Source: an uncultured Aquitalea sp. (lineage in GTDB: Bacteria > Pseudomonadota > Gammaproteobacteria > Burkholderiales > Chromobacteriaceae). Taken from it: a DNA stretch of 64,000 nt. Below are positions 63,218 to 64,000 of this stretch, piece after piece. Position numbers and translations under genes: made by a program. Positions within the stretch are counted from its first letter, which is position 1; every line of letters starts with the position of its first letter. Under the pieces are notes generated by a model. The model was not told where the DNA came from, made no database searches, and saw only the letters and a program-made list of their open reading frames with translations. The stretch is taken from contig NZ_CAMFLA010000007.1 of NCBI RefSeq assembly GCF_945957525.1, positions 1 to 64,000 on the forward strand. The letters run 5' to 3'.

Positions 63218-64000
63218 TCAGTAAAATTCCGGCACGCGGGCATTGGGCGAGCGTCGCCAGCGGTATTGGCGCAATGCCGCCGCAGGCAAACCCGCGCGGC
63301 GCAAGGCGCGCCAGCCGGCCAGTGCGATGATTTGCGCCCACGCGGCGCCCGGACACGCGTGCGGCCCGGCGCCGAAAGCCAGCCCGCCTTGTTCATCCTC
63401 CCCGTCCAGCGACAACACGAGCCCCTCCCCCGGCGCGTAGCGCTCGTCGCCCAGCCGGAACGCCGCCGCCGGAAAACGCCGCGTGTTGCGGATGGGAGGC
63501 GTGTTAGCCAATACCTGTTGCATGGCGGCGTACGGACACGCATCCGCCTTGTCCGCCATCTGCAACAACATCATGCCCAGCAAGCCGGCGCACCCTTCGC
63601 AAGCCTGAAACAGCAAACCCATCGCATTGGCTGTCAGCCAGTCCTCGTCGGCCGCCAAGTCTTGCCGCGCCATCGCCTCCGCCAGCCCGCGCATGAGGTC
63701 GCCCGGCGGCATTGCATGCAAGGCCGCGAGCAGCCGCACGGCAGCCGCTTTGCCGGCGTCGATTTCCGCATCGCTGCCGCCCGGCGCGATGCAACGCACA
63801 AAGGCAAGCGCATCCTCGCCCATAGCGCGCAGCTGATGGTCCGGCGCGCCAAACCCTTGCGCCAGCGTCATCCCCGGCAACAAGTAAAGACAGTCGGTCA
63901 GCGCTTGCGCCGTGAGGGGAACATCCGCCGTCAGGGTGGCGGCGGCGCGATCCGCCCAAGCTTGCAAAACGTCCGGGGCAATGCCGTCCAGCGCTTGTTG
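63218..64000 (-). CDS. cytochrome P450-like protein, 5' end beyond the window
   Basis: Partial: the frame is open to the last base of the window. The heme-ligand loop FGAGPHACPG is intact. The segment expected to be the K-helix ExxR reads QQVLANTPPI, so both Glu and Arg are missing. The I-helix acid-alcohol pair region reads ACEGCAG, lacking the Thr. It may be an unusual P450 or a heme protein with altered chemistry. It is in an operon with an ABM-domain protein. Confidence 0.8.
   Translation of the reverse strand, partial: QQALDGIAPDVLQAWADRAAATLTADVPLTAQALTDCLYLLPGMTLAQGFGAPDHQLRAMGEDALAFVRCIAPGGSDAEIDAGKAAAVRLLAALHAMPPGDLMRGLAEAMARQDLAADEDWLTANAMGLLFQACEGCAGLLGMMLLQMADKADACPYAAMQQVLANTPPIRNTRRFPAAAFRLGDERYAPGEGLVLSLDGEDEQGGLAFGAGPHACPGAAWAQIIALAGWRALRRAGLPAAALRQYRWRRSPNARVPEFY

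Overview
The window is GC-rich, densely coding DNA from the chromosome of a free-living proteobacterium. The gene families (hslVU, potGHIF with an acetylpolyamine amidohydrolase, an OmpR/EnvZ pair, aldB with an AcoR-type regulator, H-NOX with a hybrid kinase, an Aer-like PAS protein with a separate transducer) and a dispersed 12-mer resembling Neisseriaceae DNA uptake sequences suggest a Chromobacterium-like member of the Neisseriales. That placement is inference. I see no rRNA, tRNA, CRISPR array, insertion sequence, integrase or phage module.

Layout. 1-2.1 kb: hslVU protease on the minus strand. 2.2-7.3 kb: iron block, with a Fur-box-preceded tonB-exbB-exbD operon, a catecholate siderophore receptor (fiu type) and piuC. 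7.4-9.4 kb: a two-gene energy-taxis receptor (PAS protein plus transducer). 9.4-10.6 kb: about 1.16 kb without a convincing gene. 10.7-14.4 kb: aldB with a sigma-54 promoter, divergent from an AcoR-type activator. 14.5-24.5 kb: rhodanese, rsuA, a FUSC-like membrane protein, two diguanylate cyclases, an acyltransferase, a PEBP protein, AraC and TetR regulators and a periplasmic binding protein. 24.6-36.6 kb: rhlE, an LprI/MliC-like lysozyme-inhibitor fusion, yaeQ, an AhpD/ABM/PaiB cluster, divergent LysE/Lrp, GNAT, YgjP, esterase, MFS, HD-GYP and an RNA methyltransferase. 36.8-45.8 kb: ABC exporter, YdcH, a third diguanylate cyclase, metH, a binding protein and yqiA. 45.8-52.8 kb: the hnoX-hnoK NO-sensing pair, a quinone oxidoreductase, two small secreted proteins, ompR-envZ and a DMT transporter. 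53-60.1 kb: a small conserved protein, then the polyamine operon read leftwards (potG-potH-potI-potF-deacetylase) behind a short, well-primed leader ORF and an AraC regulator. 60.2-64 kb: divergent EamA/Lrp, a CBS protein, an ABM protein and a cytochrome P450 cut by the window edge.

Most striking: the 13-mer AGGTTGGCCGAAG occurs 11 times exactly in 64 kb (both strands), with at least eight one-mismatch copies. Two intergenic copies abut hairpins, as DUS do in Neisseria terminators. Most copies inside genes are read as Arg-Leu-Ala-Glu through AGG and TTG codons. The 12-mer core AGGTTGGCCGAA matches a Neisseriaceae DUS dialect at 9 of 12 positions, so it is a candidate uptake-sequence dialect.

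Other leads: a 26-codon Pro/Arg-rich leader ORF ahead of the putrescine transporter, a transducer whose C-terminal CZB-like domain has lost its zinc ligands, a P450 lacking the ExxR motif, and two ParB-site-like words 35 bp apart.
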